This document shows, piece by piece, positions 6,850 through 8,540 of a DNA stretch of 8,540 bases. The DNA is from Pseudomonadota bacterium (GTDB taxonomy: Bacteria; Pseudomonadota; Alphaproteobacteria; Rickettsiales; SXRF01). The number at the start of each line of letters is the position of its first letter. Positions within the stretch are counted from its first letter, which is position 1. The notes under the pieces are model-generated. The model had not been told where the DNA came from. It saw only the letters and a program-made list of their open reading frames with translations, and did not search any database. Location: positions 1 to 8,540 of the forward strand of contig JAGWLJ010000048.1 in NCBI GenBank assembly GCA_028873275.1. The letters run 5' to 3'. Made by a program: the position numbers and the translations under genes.

Positions 6850-8540
6850 GCCGCCTCCTTCGCTTTCCGGCCGCATAACTCATCGAGCAGCGGCAGGACG
6901 GAATTACGCAGCGGCTGCCAGAAGCCGCGCCTGAGCGCCTCATCGAAACGTGCCGCCATGGCTTTCAATGCATCGGGATTATGCACCGCGATGAAAGTAC
7001 GAATACGGTCATCAAGCACATAAGCATCGAAGAGTACACTGAACTGGAGGGAGTTCGCGGCATCGCTGGTGGCGGCGAAAGCGAAGAGCTGATCCACAAT
7101 ATCGGCGAAGGCAGCGGCGCCGGCATAGCCGTGTCGCGTCTGACCGGCGATCCATTCCGGATTCAGCGCGCGTGATTGCAGGACGAGCGAAATCTCCTCC
7201 GCCAGCGTGCGTGCTTTAACCGTATCCGGCTGCGATGTATCCATGTGGTAGAGCGCCGGATCAGAACCCGCTGCCTTAGCCGCTGCAGCAAAACCACCCT
7301 CGGCATCGGCAAAATCGGCCCCGGACAGGATATCGGTTTCGCGCTGATCCTGTACGTGCACCAGCGCATCGGCATTGGCAATGCGCTCTCTCAACGCCTG
7401 CGGCTGCGCCTCACCTTCACCATGACGGCCGTAGGCGAATTGCGAGGCCTGCAGATAGGCCTGTCCCAGCTCATCGCGATGCGCCCAGTTCCCCTGATCT
7501 ATCAGATCGCTGACGCCGGTGCCGTAAGCGCCGGGAGCATTGCCGAAAATGCGGTAGAGCTTTCCGCCCTGCGGCGCAAACACCGCCTGCACGGCATCGT
7601 CGAACAGCGTAATGAGATAGGGAAACATGTCGCGGAACAGGCCGGAGATGCGCAGCGACACATCGATGCGTGGCCAGGACAGCTCCGTTTCCGGAATAAT
7701 GTCAAACCCGACGACGCGCCCGGTGGCTTCGTCCCAGGCCGGACGCACGCCCATCAGCCACAGCGCCTGCGCGATCTCATCGCCGCCGTTGCGCAAGGTC
7801 GCCGAACCCCAGACGTCGAGCATGACCGATTTGGGCCAGTCGCCGTGATCCTGCGCGTAGCGGCGCACGAATTCTTCGGCGGCACGACGGCCGATGGCGG
7901 CGGCAGTGCGCGTCGGGATCAGGCGCGGATCCATGGCAATAAGGTTGCGGCCGGTCGGCAAAACATCGAGCCTACCGCGCGAAGGCGAGCCGCCGGGTCC
8001 GGGCGGCACGAAGCGACCGGCGAGCGCCGTCAGGAGATTACGCACCTCGTTCTCCGCACCTTCACCGAACACATGTAGCCCGTGGCTGACACGTTGCTCC
8101 TTGATGTCGCACAGATGCGCCTCAAGCGAGGTGAGCAGCGCATTGTCATCCTCCCCGGCAAGGCCCGACCGGCGGGCGCGGTGAAGAATTTCCTGGCGCA
8201 GCAGCCGCATGCGTCGGGCGTCCAGGCCGTCGGCGCTGCTGTATTCATCGACTAATTTTTCGAGTTCAGCCAGCTCCGGCGCCAGCGTCACGGTTTTAAG
8301 CGGCGGCGTCAGATGGCTCAGCGTTATGGCGGAAATGCGCCGCTTGGCCTGCGCCGCCTCGCCGGGATCGGAAACGATGTAGGGATAGATGACGGGCATC
8401 GGTCCCAGCGCGATCTCCGGCCAGCAGACAGAGGACAGCGCGACCGCTTTTCCCGGCAGCCATTCGAGATTGCCGTGCGTGCCCAGATGAATGATGGCAT
8501 CGACGCCCGCTTCGCGCAGCCACCAGTAAAAGGCAAGATA
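6846..8540 (-). CDS. cobN: Cobaltochelatase large subunit CobN, C-terminal part
   Basis: The last 564 residues of a gene that enters from the right edge. The frame stays open from the first codon at 8540, so no start is visible. CobN is normally about 1250 residues, so roughly the C-terminal 45% is here. Fragment residues 18-31 read HLGTHGNLEWLPGK, followed by CWPEIALGPMPVIYPYIVSD and EAAQAKRR, the most conserved CobN/BchH/ChlD-family block. Later come GNAPGAYGTGV and a C-terminal LNPEWIAGQTRHGYAGAAAF with a conserved HNPDAL near the end. CobN binds hydrogenobyrinic acid a,c-diamide and, with the CobS/CobT AAA+ partners, inserts cobalt using ATP. The CobN type rather than BchH is inferred from the corrin gene neighbours. 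The stop overlaps the cobG start (ATGA). No frameshift is seen. Confidence 0.95.
   Translation of the reverse strand, partial: YLAFYWWLREAGVDAIIHLGTHGNLEWLPGKAVALSSVCWPEIALGPMPVIYPYIVSDPGEAAQAKRRISAITLSHLTPPLKTVTLAPELAELEKLVDEYSSADGLDARRMRLLRQEILHRARRSGLAGEDDNALLTSLEAHLCDIKEQRVSHGLHVFGEGAENEVRNLLTALAGRFVPPGPGGSPSRGRLDVLPTGRNLIAMDPRLIPTRTAAAIGRRAAEEFVRRYAQDHGDWPKSVMLDVWGSATLRNGGDEIAQALWLMGVRPAWDEATGRVVGFDIIPETELSWPRIDVSLRISGLFRDMFPYLITLFDDAVQAVFAPQGGKLYRIFGNAPGAYGTGVSDLIDQGNWAHRDELGQAYLQASQFAYGRHGEGEAQPQALRERIANADALVHVQDQRETDILSGADFADAEGGFAAAAKAAGSDPALYHMDTSQPDTVKARTLAEEISLVLQSRALNPEWIAGQTRHGYAGAAAFADIVDQLFAFAATSDAANSLQFSVLFDAYVLDDRIRTFIAVHNPDALKAMAARFDEALRRGFWQPLRNSVLPLLDELCGRKAKEAA

Noticed and set aside
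7176..8078. A 300-codon open frame on the + strand opposite cobN.
   Set aside because: It is antisense to well-conserved CobN sequence and shows no family motif, so it is a shadow frame.

Overview
This window is a nearly complete stretch of an aerobic (late cobalt insertion) cobalamin gene cluster. It holds ten genes, eight complete and two cut by the window edges, and only 43 of 8540 bases (138-180) are non-coding. The gene set (cobN, cobG, cobH, cobI, cobJ, cobK, cobL, cobM, cobB plus cbiD) and the GC-rich composition point to a proteobacterium. Close resemblance, from memory, of CobH, CobM and CobB to the 'Pseudomonas denitrificans' proteins suggests Alphaproteobacteria. I cannot name a genus.

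Layout, left to right. 1-137 (-): 5' end of cobB. 138-180: the only intergenic gap, between divergent genes. 181-1269 (+): cbiD. 2018-1260 (-): cobM. 3229-2015 (-): cobL, a CbiE-CbiT fusion. 3228-3971 (+): cobK. 4699-3953 (-): cobJ. 5418-4696 (-): cobI. 6047-5415 (-): cobH. 6849-6034 (-): cobG, unusually short. 8540-6846 (-): 3' part of cobN. Every neighbouring pair except cobB/cbiD overlaps. Same-strand junctions are 4-base ATGA or GTGA overlaps, or 14 bases at cobG/cobH. The cobK and cobL start codons overlap head to head in one CATG. The cbiD/cobM and cobK/cobJ 3' ends overlap tail to tail by 10 and 19 bases.

Pathway. CobI makes precorrin-3A from precorrin-2, CobG oxidises it to 3B, CobJ contracts the ring to precorrin-4, and CobM methylates C11 to give precorrin-5. 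CbiD presumably methylates C1 in place of the missing CobF, CobK reduces precorrin-6A, and CobL methylates C5 and C15 and decarboxylates to precorrin-8X. CobH then moves a methyl group to give hydrogenobyrinic acid, CobB makes the a,c-diamide, and CobN (with CobS and CobT, not seen here) inserts cobalt. CobA, CobF and CobE/CbiG are not in the window.

I found no novel system. Points worth a second look are the strand-alternating, fully overlapping layout (a candidate noncontiguous operon), the shared CATG start of cobK and cobL, a CobG that lacks the usual middle domain, and CbiD standing in for CobF in a CobG-type pathway. I see no RNA genes, insertion sequences, CRISPR arrays, cobalamin riboswitch or convincing intrinsic terminator.
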